Positions 1-12,837 of a stretch of DNA of 64,000 nt are shown here, in pieces. Positions within the stretch are counted from its first letter, which is position 1. Each line of letters starts with the position of its first letter. The stretch is from Sclerodactyla briareus. Its lineage: Eukaryota > Echinodermata > Holothuroidea > Dendrochirotida > Sclerodactylidae. The stretch spans positions 248,001 through 312,000 of the forward strand of contig JAODTK010005545.1 in assembly GCA_026419785.1 (NCBI GenBank), given 5' to 3'. Made by a program: the position numbers and the translations under genes. The notes under the pieces are model-generated. The model saw only the letters and a list, made by a program, of their open reading frames with translations, made no database searches and was not told where the DNA came from.

Positions 1-1490
1 GTCAATTTGTAGCAGCAAGTATTCTTGGTCTTTTTAAAGTGACCTGCGGGTGTATCATTCATCTTATTTTTTCAGGCACCAGAGTGACTGAGGGGTGCCA
101 TCATTTGTTGAGTGCCAATGCTCACCCTTAGTCTGGGGTAAGGGTTTGGTCCTGCAATTGAACAAGTGGCATAACTGTTCAGATACTTGTATCAATGCCA
201 TTTACCATTCCAATCAAATGTCCTTATTCTATTTTTTTTGTAGTGTCAAAAAACTTTTCACAATGCTTTCAAATCACATATTCTCTCCTACATTGGTGGG
301 GTGGGGAATGTCTCTCTTTGACCCACCCCCTGCAAAGCACCTCCTCTACAACTATATCTTTCTGCCTATAATATAAATAATAATAGACAGACAAGATCTT
401 AGTAATTTTCTAGTATATATAGCCCATGTTGAGACATTCCTGTATTATGTGGGCTCAGTTAATGTTGATCCTTGACTTCTGGCCAATTTTGTAACATTTA
501 ATTACCCTGCAACCACTTTTCCCAATATCCCATCATGTTGACAGTCCACACCACAGATGCGAGGCACTGGGGAAGAAGAGAGATAACTTTATAGACTTAA
601 TCCCTGCCATTTCTTCTCTGCCTTGGGTACAGGGTATTGGCCCTCCTTTTTGCTCAATAAGCAAAAAATGCACAAATTTGTTGCCTTCCCCACTTTCAGA
701 AGCTTCCATGACCCTTGCTCTTTTCTTTCTTCTTCCTCCTTCCTCCCAACTCACTGCTTCTACAACACACCACAGTTAATCCCCTCATTAGGGCTTGTCT
801 GTGGATCACGGGTAATGATGCTCAATAGTCAGTCCTGCCTTTCAAGTAATTCACAACCGGGAAGTGTGCTTTTTTTCGCATTCCCATAGGGAAGTGTAAC
901 AATCGATATCAGTAGACGAGTGCCACAGAGAATACTGGATTCCCCACTCTCATCCTCTGAGCATTTGCACGTGCCAGGTACCATTTCCACACTGATGTCT
1001 GACAGGCAGCTAAATTTATTATTGTCGTTTACTTCGCACTCTTGACCCTTACTCACCTAATTCTCCCCGTCTTTGCAGTCTCACACACCAAGCTTGAAGG
1101 GATTAAATATCCGTTTGAGATTGGGAATGTGACACAGTCCAACTGAAGGCTTCTTATTAGGATACACATCACAATGCAACTGGTTGAAGAGGATAATGGC
1201 TGGGCTACAATGTGTTCTAAAATGAATTCAGCAGGACATATCCTTGTGTGCATTTCTGTGGTAATAACTAGTAGTTAAAGGGAAATTAAGATCATTCACC
1301 GTTTCAATTAATGTAAAACAAACAAACTTGGCATTCTCCCCCGAGTAAATGTAAGATACGCCTTTGGAAGAAATTGCCAGTTTGTGTACCCCCCCCCCCC
1401 TCCACCCGCACTCCTCGATATCATATATTGTCATAGAAGTATACGCGAAGAAAACGTATCTTCTCCTTGCAATTAGGACCTGTCAATACA
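1..1490. other. No supported gene
   Basis: I see no protein motif, RNA gene or repeat here that I can support. The open frames on both strands are under 95 codons and show no family signature. A run of 12 C lies at 1389-1400. A 3' UTR or intron is possible but nothing shows it. Confidence 0.5.
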
Positions 1491-1497
1491 TGCAGTG

Positions 1498-2265
1498 TGC
1501 AGGCTTCAAAGTAGGGCTACATTTTTCAATTTTCAAGTCTGCCTATTAAACACTGGGGGAACCTGGGGGAGGGTGCATGTAAGAAAGGAGGCGTTTTCTT
1601 CCTTGCAATTCCCACGCCACCCGTAGCAACATCACTACTGATCAGGAGGTACATACATACCTACATAGGCGGTTACTGTGCTAGCCCAATATTCATACAT
1701 ATCAGACAATATAATAAACTGACATTGAAGAATTGTACGTGTGTTCACTGGGGGAATACTTGTATTGTGGGGAAGGGAGGGGAGGGAGGGGAATGGAAGC
1801 AAACCAGATTTTATGAAGATGTCAAACACAACACTTCGGTGGTCGAAAATATAACACTAAATGAGAGGAGGTATAAATACGCCAAGAAGAGTCGTTCCTA
1901 CTTTTTGCCATTAAATCGATAAAATGCATTGATGCAGGCTTCAAATAGGGCTACTTTTTTATTCTTCATAGGCTGCCTATGAAACCTGGGTGGGGTGGGG
2001 GGGGGGGGGGGGGGCGGGGCCAAGACCAAAATTCCACCCCCCTCGTATCTACACCACCATGATCAGAGGTAACATATAGGCTGGTCACTGGTGCTAGTCC
2101 AGTATTCACACATATCAGGATGATAATAAAATGACAATTCAGAATTTGTACTGTCTGTCTGGGGGAACTATTTGGTGCTAGTCCAATACTCAAAACATAT
2201 CATGAACAACAACAAAATGACAATTCAAGAATTTGGGCTGTCTTCACTGGGGAAATATTTTGTTT
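1498..2265. repeat. Diverged tandem repeat, unit about 435 bp, 2.3 copies
   Basis: Two blocks begin with nearly the same words, caggcttcaaa..agggctac, at about 1499 and 1935, followed by a G-rich stretch (1551-1572 and 1986-2020). Each continues with a second shared block containing gctagtccaatattcacaca, ggacaata..aatgacaattcagaatt and ctgggggaa (about 1680-1756 and 2090-2168). The last block is repeated once more at 2174-2262. The first unit carries a G4-capable run GGGAGGGGAGGGAGGGG at 1774-1791, and the second carries 18 consecutive G at 1997-2014. Function unknown; the units differ by many small indels. Confidence 0.75.
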
Positions 2266-2279
2266 GGGATTGGCTATAT

Positions 2280-3361
2280 GCTTGTTCTCACTCTGTACAA
2301 TGATCGTTGCGAGATATAAGGATTTCCTATGTACCTGGAATGACTTGACCTGATACCAAAAACAATAGGGTTTATCTACATCATGTGTACAATCTACACA
2401 CCTAATTGAACTTAATAGATACTTGCATTCCCATTAATATATTGCAGACGAGCAGATGCCAATGCAAAATTTATCCACATTTCATTATTTTAGCTTGTCT
2501 TGAACCTTCCTACCACATCATTGAGATCGCTTGGTGAGAAGAGTATCGTAGTAAATGGTAGTTTTTTGACTTTTTTTCGTTTGTCTTAACAGACTCTTCC
2601 GGCCAACACATAAAAAACACTGCAAATTCACCAGGTCAAAAAGTCAAATGAGTTAAAAGTAGGTCAATGGGGTCAAAATGAGTCACATTGGTCCAACCAG
2701 ATGTATTGTCCCCTAGACGAACGAAACTTCCATTACGACAGTCTCCAAAATGTTTCGTTACTGAGATATATGACGATTTTACCTGTCTTGACCTTCACAT
2801 TCATTGAGATAGCTTGTGTAAGAGTATCGTAGTATGGTAGTGTCATTGACTTTTTTGTTTGTCTTACAGGACGCTTCCGCCAACCACAAAAAGCAGGCAA
2901 AAATCACAGGTCAGACGGTCAAATGAGGTCCGAGGGTCACAAGGTCAAGAGGTCAAAGGCGTCACCAATGTATTTCATCTAGACGACGAAACTTTCCATT
3001 ATGACAGTCCCCAAAATGTTTCGTTGCAGATTATGACGATTTCCTATGGTGACGCCTTGAATAACCTTGACCTGACACCAAAAAACAATAGTGTTTCATT
3101 CATCCCCTCACTATACATGCTATACCACTACCCAATTTGAACTGATAGATATCCGCGTTCGTTAGATATCGTGCGTACAGCTTTTTGGAACTTTGCCTCG
3201 TCGTGACCTTGAATGAACTTGAACGGGCACCGTCAAACAATGGGGTCATCCTCCCCAATATTGGCAACCCACATACCTAATTTGAATCTTGATACCAGTT
3301 TGCGTTAGATATCGTGCGGACAATGGTGTCACACACACACACACACACACAGACACACACC
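2280..3361. repeat. Degenerate repeat array ending in (CA)n
   Basis: The block with gagaagagtatcgtagta, a T-run, gtttgtcttac and tccaaaatgtttcgtt occurs at about 2490-2780 and again at 2785-3030, a period of about 290 bp. A different block, with the words gacctga(t)accaaaaacaata and aattgaact(t)aatagatac, occurs at 2345-2450, at 3065-3175 and partly at 3190-3325. The array ends in a CA microsatellite (3331-3361). Repeats that end in a simple repeat are common for non-autonomous elements of marine invertebrates, but I cannot name a family. Confidence 0.75.
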
Positions 3362-4575
3362 CACCACATACGCACGGGCATGACTGCATAGATTCCTGTT
3401 GCATTCGGCAAAGGAATCAAAAATGAAAGAACACATTAGCCTACTGAGTGTTAGTTCCAATCATTACGTTTCTGATTGCTGCATACACTGTTAATTATTA
3501 TGCAAGTAATCAACAAGTCACAATGAGAAAAGGACAACTAGAAACAATCCATTCCAATGATAATACAAGTTTTACCTATCCATGATCATTTCAAACTCCG
3601 AGGGTGCATGCTAAATACTCAATTGTAGGTTTTCGAGTAGAAAATATTGTATCGGTTGTCGCAGTGGTTACTCTACATTTACCGTCACGTTGCATTACTT
3701 ACCAGCCATTACTCGAGTCCGTTCTTCAAACAATTCTAGGGTAAATAAGATGAGCAGATATGTAAAACCATCAACCATTTAGGTAAACCCAGAGGTTTTG
3801 GCGCATTGCAATTGAGAAGGTTGTGCAAAATTGTCAAAATGACGGACAGTTGAAAGTTGACGAACAGCGGTTAACACCTTCTTGAATTGCATGTATACGT
3901 ATAGCGTTATTTTCACCTGATTGGTGAGTGATGGATAGTGCACTGGGCGTGGGCGAGATGCCCTGCGTCATTATGTATCTCGATTGTTAGTAAGTATTTT
4001 TTTATTCAATCGGACTGCTTTCAAATTCTGACTCTTCGATAGGATAATGACAAATCGAACCATTTCATACATAATGTGGTAATTCTCCTTTTTCAAAGTT
4101 TATATTGCGTAAGGTTTTTCTTCTTTCAATAAGTATTCCTTCCAAATTTACAAGACGACAATTTCTCTATTGCCAGGTCTAACCAATACCTTCATGAACA
4201 TCAGATATAATTGTAGAACACACGCATGAATTACTGCCCTGTGGTATCTTCATGCATACGTGATCACTGATGGATAGAGAGATGGAACCAGCGAGCCGAA
4301 AAAAAAAAAGAATCCAATATGAAATACCAAATACCACCCATTCCTCACGCTACTCCTAACATCAACATACTGGTGATGTTTCAATAATACCCGTATATTA
4401 CACGTTCTCGATCAATCAAATGTTAACTCTTACTTTTAGACTTCTCCTCCGTCATGAAACTCTTCTCGCAGTGAAAACGTACTCCGAAATTTTCCCCATC
4501 TTGCCACGGAATATGGGAACTATTTATCACTCCAAATGGCATGGTACATTAATTCCTAGATAGGTGCAGTGCGAT
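3362..4575. other. No supported gene
   Basis: Unique-looking AT-rich sequence. No coding motif, RNA gene or internal repeat was seen apart from an A run near 4300. Confidence 0.45.
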
Positions 4576-4579
4576 TCAG

Positions 4580-4795
4580 AAGCAAATCATGTCGGTTCTG
4601 TCGTATTTCGAGCGGAAAGGAAATCTTCAAACCTAATTACTCGAACGAAATCATCTCCAGTGCAGAGGGGAATCAGGGTAAAGGTTTGCTGAAAACTTGC
4701 CACGTGTTTGCCGGTAATCGAAGGGGTAATGCAATAACGTTACCGTGCTTCACGTCACCATGTTCTGCGTTCATGCCTGTCTGACATGTTGCGTG
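4580..4795 (+). repeat. Dispersed repeat family D, copy 1
   Basis: Shares with 19750-19926 the ordered words tcgtatttcgagc, gtt(t/c)gccggtaat, ggtaatgcaata, tcacgt and tctgcg.tcatgcctgtctg. The 27155-27290 segment shares the first word and the later ..aataacgtt..tcacgtc part. Same orientation and order in all copies, with indels between. Transposable element, duplicated exon and conserved non-coding element are all possible; the short frame inside (71 codons) has no recognisable domain. Confidence 0.55.
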
Positions 4796-5611
4796 AACTA
4801 ACTTATGCAGAATGCTTACTGTGTCCTAGTTTCACGAAGAGCATGGATATAATGAATCACTTGGAAAGTTCTAGAAGATCATTTGTAGTTCCGTAGGGAA
4901 GAGGAATCATTGAAATAAACGGACGAGCGCCGAGTTGGCGAAATTACTATAACGTACCTATTCGGCAGTAGTACCGGAGCATCGCGAATTGTTTCAGGAA
5001 AACTATTGCCTTTCTCATTCATGGGATGCTAGATATTCATGACTTAGACATTATTATGCCGTTCAATTTCTTCTAAAATATCATCTCCCATCTCCTCCCA
5101 TCAAACTACAATTTTGGCATAAAAAAACCGCACACCGTATCCGCATCTATGGTTCCCTGGCCGTCGGAAGCCGTTAGAAGTCAATGGCAGCTTGTTAGAC
5201 ATTCATTCGAATAACACAGCCAATGCCGCGTGCTGGTTAATGGTTATGTCCAAATGACAAATTCTCAAGTAAAGGAATGTCTTGTTTGCACTTACAATCC
5301 ACAATAATTGACAATGACGCATCATTGTATGATCAGCAGAATGTTTACTGCGTATAAACATGATTCATTATAAACTACATGAGCTGGTGGTAGGCGAACA
5401 AATTTGTAGAAAATTGAAATGCTCAGACGGGCAGTGGACTACTGCAATCGAACAGCTGAGGCGAATCGAACCCCCGCACAATGGCCGATTACCGTTTTCT
5501 CTTTGCTTCTCTTCGGTGATTCCGGAGAAATAGAGTAGAATTTATTATAGTCTTGGCCTTGTGACTACTTAGAACTAGAAGGTTAACATATTAATCTACT
5601 ATCTTATCACT
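4796..5611. other. No supported gene
   Basis: Nothing firm is visible. A T-arm-like word (ggggttcgattcgcc on the minus strand, near 5462-5478) has no matching A box upstream, so I do not call a tRNA. Confidence 0.45.
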
Positions 5612-7104
5612 ATACTGGAATGGAGGCAAAACACAGGAAATGTGCTTTGTGCATGGACAAAGATCGGGGAATAACTGGTTAAAAACAAAACAAAAAACAA
5701 GAAACAATGATCTAACTCTCTCCATGCGAGGCGATTCAATACCAAAGTTGACCAAAGATGAGGCATATTCCTATCTTGGCCACTCTGTCAATATGAACGG
5801 CGATGCTGGTCAATTACAGGTCAAAGAGGTGATTGCTGATTTTTCTGATAATTTGCAGAAATAAGCAATACCCCTCTTCCAATCTGGCAAAACTGGAAGC
5901 AATTAACGCCACACTGATGTCTGTAATCCTAAGTTTGCCGACTATCAGCTCAAAACAATGGAAACCCCTGTAACCAATCATTTCAACTTGGCTGACTCTT
6001 AATTCGTCATCAACCCGATCCCTCATGTTCACTCCAAGGAAAGTGGGTGGGTCGGGACTGCTCAAACCCTCCACAATGTATTATGCTAGGAGCTTTCTTT
6101 CTTGCGAGCCTGCCTGAACTCTGATGCGAAAAAGTTCGCCAGACTGCTCGTCAGTCATTCGAGTTACATATGACCAACGTAGGTTCAGCCGTCGGTGGTG
6201 CCTAACCGTAATTTTGCGGTTATGAAACTGATGTTACGAGCCATCTAATTAAAACATCCAAGGTAAATTGGGGGCAATCGATGTATGTTTATATGTCTGA
6301 GTTGTGCAGCAGTTGAGATCAAGTTTGAGCTGTTGATGATATGCTCCAGATGGTTTTACCTGTCGATGATGAAATATCAATTGCTCTCCAAGATCATCGG
6401 TCAGTTTATAGGGAACTCAAAAGAATTGGTGGTTGACAAAGACGTCACACATTGGTACAGCTTGAAGAATCAAGGATGTTCGCAAGAGAACGTATAAAAC
6501 GCGAATCGTCCACAAGCCATCAGCATTTGTCAATTTGGACCATGCCGCGATAAGTGGTGCAGTTGTGACTAATGGCCGTCTACAGATTCTAGAAACCCAA
6601 ACCATGTTAAATATCATGTACCCCACTATCCATGACAAATGGTGTCCAAGTGGGGGGTTATTCCCGACGCTGCTAGCCATATCTCAGCAGTTTTTCCTCG
6701 GTTCAAGCATAGTATATTGAAAGACATGAGAGCGCTGTTGGCCATATATATGATCAGTAAGAAATATCGTTCAGTGAGACGAGTGCTTAATCCTCAAAAA
6801 TGAATGACCCTCAGTTGTTTCGGTTGAAGTTTCACACCCATTCGATGCTGTCATACAAACTTGTTATGACCATAATTCAACAAGTACATGCCTCTGCGTT
6901 TAGCTGTTAAAGCTACTGGATATATAATCGTTAGTGTCGGTGCATTGGGTATAGGTCACAAGAATTTGTTTCTGGTCTCAGGAAACTTGGCATACCCAAA
7001 TCCGCTGCAAAAGCCATTGCTAAACACCTGAGTATTCCAGTATGATTGGCTCAAGACGAGTCTGGAGGAAACGCCTGATCCCAGACGAGGTTCAGCGCCC
7101 GTTC
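5612..7104 (+). mobile_element. RLE-type non-LTR retrotransposon, 3' part, copy 1 (broken)
   Basis: The frames translate, with many frameshifts, as the end of a reverse transcriptase followed by a C-terminal endonuclease region. Landmarks in order: a GMEAK.RKCALCMDK-like thumb start (about 5617), LTKDEAYSYLGHSVNMNGD (5746-5802), FTPK..GGSGLLN-like text (about 6030), VDKDVTHWYSLKN (6433-6470), LQILETQTMLNIMYPTIHDK (6580-6640), a decayed Cys-His cluster (6640-6680), VSHPFDAV.QTCYDH (6828-6870), FVSGLRKLG (6967) and RVWRKRLIPD (7051-7082). The order RT, CCHC knuckle, restriction-like endonuclease is that of the R2/NeSL/HERO group. It is 5'-truncated and cannot encode a working protein as read. 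Subfamily is inference. Confidence 0.8.
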
Positions 7105-8170
7105 ATCATTCCAACTTCATATGACAAAGAGGAAAGCGGTTGCCACACGCCGGAGAGGAAGGGTATACTTGTTTGGTGGATATGAAGTGGATGATGTTGG
7201 GAGAATCATCAAAAGGGGTAAAGTTAATTGGCCAAAATCTATATGGGTGGAATTCAATGAAATATGCATTCTGAGGCCTGGAACTGGAATTCAGAAATGA
7301 CACGTATGCCCTGATCGCTGATCAGGGCCAGGGTATCACCATGCTTTTCGTTCACACGTTGCATTTTTGCTGGTATCTCAAACACCCGCATATCTCCAGT
7401 AAGGGGTTATTAGGCTGTGCAATCTCGAATCACAGAGAAGAATTTTTAGAATGGACAATAATCAAGCACTTTCTTTCCTCGTATATGTCTAATTGTCTCG
7501 TTGAGCGATGAACTTGTCCGTTTCATCTTCAAGTCCAGAATGCAATTGTTGGAGTGTAATCCCTATTACATAAATACTATCCTCACATATACCCGAAAAT
7601 TGTAATATTTGTAATAACCCCTCCGATACGGTGTCTCATATAACCAATGGGTGCATACTTTTAGGAGATAAACTAGGTATCCAGCACAACAGAATTGTCA
7701 CCCTAGTTGGTAACGCAATTTGGGATAGGCATCCTAATGCTGTTATTTACCGCGACCCAGATAATTACAGGTGGGTGATATGCTCGACAGTCAAGCTGAC
7801 TTCAGCTGCGTTCAGCATAGAAAACCCGATCTCTTAATCTGTGATCGCTTGGCCAAAAATCCTTCATGTTGAAATATCCTGCCCGTTTGACGCATTCCTT
7901 GACACTTGCTATAACACCAAAGTCAACATTTACCAAAACCCTTGAATGAGGCTGATACGTGGGATACACGCTTATTACAGTAAAACAAATTGTACTAATA
8001 AGTGGTAGTGTCTGGGATGTATCCATGGTCGGGTTGTCCCAGGACTGAAAAAATGGGCCTGAGTAATAAGAGAAGTAAGGGTTTGGCTAAATACCTCAGT
8101 ATCATGCCGCTATGGCTCCCACATCGTGTGGAGGAAACGTGCCCGGATTTTATGGCAACGATCACTGACT
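7105..8170 (+). mobile_element. RLE-type non-LTR retrotransposon, 3' part, copy 2 (broken)
   Basis: Begins with LHMTKRK..GYEVDDVGRIIK (about 7115-7220) and NWPKSIWVEFNEIC (7228-7270), which matches an internal part of copy 1 (about 6160-6320). So this piece starts again upstream of where copy 1 ended. A clean CCHC knuckle lies at 7601-7654: C-NI-C-NNPSDTVS-H-ITNG-C, in frame. Then come KPDLLICDRL (about 7826) and HVEISCPFDAFLDTCY (about 7865-7912), which fit the PD...E/D core of the restriction-like endonuclease. GLKKWGLSN (8046) and RVWRKRARIL (8128) end the protein. Frameshifts and stops are present. Same family as copy 1 by shared C-terminal pattern. Confidence 0.82.
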
Positions 8171-9340
8171 GATTGAGGTCCCTTATTTCGAGGAGGTCTG
8201 TCAAGTGCTTTTATGGTAATATCTACCGTAATCTATAAGTCGTCATTTAAGTATATTTATTGCATTCCATTATGTACCGCTTGTATTATGGGGTCATGTT
8301 ACTGTGGTCGAAATATGCATAAACAGTCCAAATTTACAGCACGGCACTGAAAAAAAAAAAACACTCTCAAAGCTCCAGATGATAAGTTGGCATGCTTTCC
8401 AAGTATAATTCGGAACTGATCCCTCTACTTTTCTTCTCGTGCCCATCGTTACATACATACATCCATAAAATGAGTGAAGATAATAGAGTGAGTCTCTGAT
8501 CCCAAGATATAGAACGAAACCCGAGCCAGGTCACTTCGAATCAAGGAAAATTAGACGGCTCCTTGAATTCAACTCAGACGGGTTGAACGTTTGAACTTGA
8601 ACTGAAAATATAAATGCATGGTACAACATTACTTTGTTAGCAATTTACTCCAGGTCGATTATTACTTAGGTTAGATTATTATATCTGTAAGGTTTGCCTA
8701 TTAAAGTTCCATTCAGCGTTTGGAATACGAGAAAATAGGCGTCAATGATATTGGGAAAGGAAGGCCACGTTCGTCACTCATGACACGAAGAACTTTAGTC
8801 AGAACCACAGCACCAAATCATTTCTATTCTTGCAAGTAATGGTGCTCAGTCCGCAAATTCAAAAGAGCCGGCCGGCTGCGCAACAAATGTTAATGAATGT
8901 TCCGCCACCAGGATCTATTCACGAAATTACGAATTTTCACCTAATACTATCGTTTCAACGGATTTTACTTTCAATTGTAGCTTTTGTATCAGTCAAAATA
9001 CAGTAGATCACAAAACGTATGGGTAGCTTTGTGACTGGAAAGGAGACATGAACTAAAGGCTGAATGGAACTTCGAGTTCTAAGATTACCCCAATCATGTC
9101 AGATATCGTAGTCCTTCCAGACTATGTCGACGAGGCTCATATACCACATATATATGGGGCGATATGGGGCTATCCCGACAGATAGCGTAATGTAATGATA
9201 ACGAGAAGAGAACATATTCTGTTATTTCTCACTCATATGCCACGCCGCAGGAGCGGGCCTTACACGAACTTACAATATTCTCTCTCCCTCTCTCTTCCTC
9301 GCTCCCTTTCTCTCTCTGTGAGGAACCTAGTGGGAATCGA
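8171..9340. other. No supported gene; CT-rich microsatellite
   Basis: No coding motif. A CT-rich simple repeat (ctctccctctctcttcctcg and similar) runs from about 9276 to 9319. Confidence 0.45.
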
Positions 9341-9344
9341 TCTT

Positions 9345-10345
9345 CAGTGGAACTTTAGATGCGGCGCGGCACCTCACCCGTCCCGTGGCGCCTTCTCCGA
9401 TACATTAGCAATATCAAATAGACAGTTAACAACCGAAACATCTGTTCTCGCTTTGTCAACTGACCATGCGCCCCGGATCTCGTTGAAATCTATCTGGGGC
9501 CTAAACGTTGGGGAAATGTCGAAAAATTGAAAACTAGGATGAAATCATGAGGAGACGATCGCGCTCGTTGCGATGGAAAACGAGGGAACGAAAAAAGGTA
9601 CAGTGACCATCTAATTGACGACGGGCCGAATCCTAAACATCTCCTTTACTCACTTATGGATCGAGCGGCATACTTTTCAATCCTAATTCGTGACTGAGCC
9701 GAAACCGTTTCGTAATAATAATTCTTTGGTTTTGTTTCGGAACATACCAACCTTGGGGAAAAACACATATTACAATGGGATGAACGACAACATATTGTTA
9801 CCTCACATTCCACAATAATGCAAACAAGTGACCTGTGATATTCCGATAACAAGTTATTCAAAAGGGATTTTTTTAATTTATCAAATTAATTATTAATTAT
9901 TTAAATAAATTATTGCATTGCAAGCTGTTTCCCTAGTGTGTGAGTCATGTTAGTGTACACTAGAGTAGTATTTGTTTTTATGGCAAGTAAAAAAAAAAAA
10001 AACACCCAAATACTCACCCGCTCAAATATTTCCCAACCGAGGGACCAATCGAATAACGTTCACCGTCAGTCTAAGAGCTTCTGATATATCCTCTTTAGAC
10101 TACAACCTTGAGAAGTGCATGCCATCCGTTGCGTATCAGGAAAAGTAAACGTTAACGGTCAATGCTCTTGTTGTCCTGTATATTCGGTTAAAGTAAATTA
10201 TTGTTATTAATATTAATATGGTGAATGGATGAGTGCTTGACATGGCGAATCTTCATTGTTTTGACGTTCCGCTGATGGGAATTAAAGCACGCTCCTCGAG
10301 CAAGGAGTAATTCGTTTTCAGGTTCACCGTTTCATTGCTTCTCGC
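9345..10345. repeat. Segment P, copy 1 (paralogous to 38640-39640)
   Basis: Matches 38640-39640 in order: g.cacctca.c.gtcccgtgg (9369 / 38638), ttagcaata.caaat (9410 / 38666), ctgtcaactgacca (9455 / 38718), a block ending in ccctaaacatctc (9630 / 38900), and cattgtt.tgac..gctgatgggaatta.a.cacgctc (10255 / 39570). Divergence is high. The matches keep order and approximate spacing, which supports an old duplication rather than chance. No coding domain was recognised inside it. Confidence 0.55.
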
Positions 10346-12837
10346 TAAGCCTCGGTGGCTGTCTAGCTTGTAAGAAAGACAGTCCGTATACCACAAATCG
10401 ATGATTTTCTTCAAACCAGCCACAACATATGTAAAACCGTTTTCGTTATATAGAAAGCAGCCCAAGTTCGTTTCGGCGTTTTCGGCGTGGATGATGGCGT
10501 AAACACGATGCCCGACCCCACCTCACCATCTCACCTGCTAGATTATACAACTGTTGAAGATCAAGCTGTTGATCGATTATGATTTTGAATCCCATAGATT
10601 AGAAGTCCACATGGAATGAGTGGTTAAGAATTTAAATATTTTTTGTCTATTCTTGATCTTATAATGATTGCGACTTAGATAAATGACATTCCAACGAAGA
10701 GTAGAATTCTCTATTCTGAATACGCAACAGACGAATTCAACTGCCATTTTTTCACTTAGAAAGAAGTATATCCTTTGATTTGTATGTATAAGTGGTAGTA
10801 TTTGAGATCCTCACGTTATTTAAAACCGCTTCATATTATAATGCGAAGTTATTATTGATTAATAATTAAAATAGAACATACCATTTTGCTCTGACTGAGA
10901 GCCATAAGGGGGACGAACTTGGTTTGGAAACAGCATAGCACACTGTCTTACGTAATGTAATTCTCACGGACCACTAATATAGATGCGCTCTAAACAGAGC
11001 ACAAAGGACATCTTGGAAGAATCCATATTGCGCTATTCGAACTACAACAGGTATCCAGCTCTTTTTCTGACGGATGGTGAGGTAAATTTATCACCACCAG
11101 GAGAAATGGAATACATATACGTTGAATTAGCACCACGAAAACATAATGTTTCATGGATGAGGAATTTGATATTGTTTGTATGACAGCTGTTACATGAAAT
11201 GGACGCCGTGTTCGTCTAGTTTAGAGTTCTATCTCTGCAGTGCGACATGTAACGTCTGGAGACATTCTGCGTACTGTCTAAGATTTCAAATAATTTGCAT
11301 CGACCTGGCAGCACAGGTAGGCGGCGCTCCTGTGTTACCTCACACGTGTGCAGAAAGAATTCATTTTATGATTACTTTGAGCCAGTCTCGCCCTACTTAT
11401 TGCAATTGCCAGATGGTATACAATGCGGGGGCAGATGGTCTGTGCAATAATGATAGGTATTGTGGTTTCTCCTTAGCCTGGTAACTCTGTGGCAGCAATG
11501 CTGCTGAAAACCAAACGGGGTAGTCAAATGGTTCGTCTAGTCTTTGATGTCGATATCCTGTTGAATTATTATATTTGTTCCGCGATGATTGAAATGTAGA
11601 TTTTACCGAGTAAAAACAGATGTTACAGTTATTAGACTGTCGGTATACTTTTGGACTATCACGATACGGTCCACGCGTAAGTGACTGGATTCCGAGATTC
11701 CTTCATGGTGTATGTATATATATGGTGTATACCCTTCTGCATATTTGTACATTATATACACATCGCTTGCAGAGATTAATACTTCATGTTAGACCCATAG
11801 GAAAGTCCAGATTATTTAGGGACGAGATAATTTAGAAACGGATAGGTCAATGGTCAAATTATCCAGATGAACAACGTGTCATTATGTATGCTACGCTTAC
11901 AATATTTCATGGGATCCTATCCAATATAGATCACAACATCGGTGGGAGTATTCACGTGAGTCAATGGCTTCCTGAACCTTACAATCAAATCAATCGATCC
12001 TATTTGTTCAGACAAACCATGTCGCAGATGTCTAACGATGCACGGCAGAGTACGGGAAAAACCTCATTCCATTCTGATTCACGATATCATACAGAGATGA
12101 CTAAAGCTAAATTTATCAAATTGTTTCCGTGATTTTCAAATAATTGCTAATTCGGAATACACGAACCCGACTACACTTGGTGTTCGCTCATCATATAGGA
12201 TTTTTGTGCCTCAGTAGGATAACCAAACCACCGAGATTTATCTCATTATCAATACCAGGTTGTTGAATATGGCGTTCACTGATATGATGCTACTCTGATC
12301 TATTGACCCTAACATATTTTGTTGCATCCACTTGCGACAACCTGCCAAGAAATGTCCAACCTACACACATTAGAATTTTTCGAACATCTGCAGTTAACAC
12401 CACATACATGAAGCGTTAACTTGTTACTAAAACGTATAGTGGAACCATAACAAATACTAATTCTGAAATCTATTGACAAATGTAACTTAATTTACACTTT
12501 TTGACAAACGAGAGACAGAGACATTGCTTGATCGCATATACACATTCTCCACAAATTACTCTGTTGTTAAGAAGGCGTGACAGTTTGTGCGATTGGCACT
12601 TATCGGCCTAAAATCCACAAATCTTTATTTTCATATTTAAAATGCGGATTTGTCACGTTAACCGTGCCTCATGAAAGGAAACAGGTAGTTGTTAACTGTG
12701 GACTGGTGCATGTAGGCTACTGATCTGCCCGTACGTTGTCCAGTGTCTCTCGCAGCGTCAGCGCACTGAACACATGCATCTGTGACTACACTTTGAACTA
12801 CTGAGCAATGGGAATACATCGCAACCCGACTTTGGCA
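10346..12837. other. No supported gene
   Basis: Several open frames of 66-102 codons exist on the + strand (10983-11183, 11176-11484, 11884-12132). None carries a domain I recognise and none has a paired splice context I trust. A Cys-rich frame at 11176-11484 is the most protein-like, but its length is expected by chance. Confidence 0.4.

Noticed and set aside
5445-5480. tRNA T-arm-like word on the minus strand
   Set aside because: No A box or D arm at the right distance; stems do not pair.
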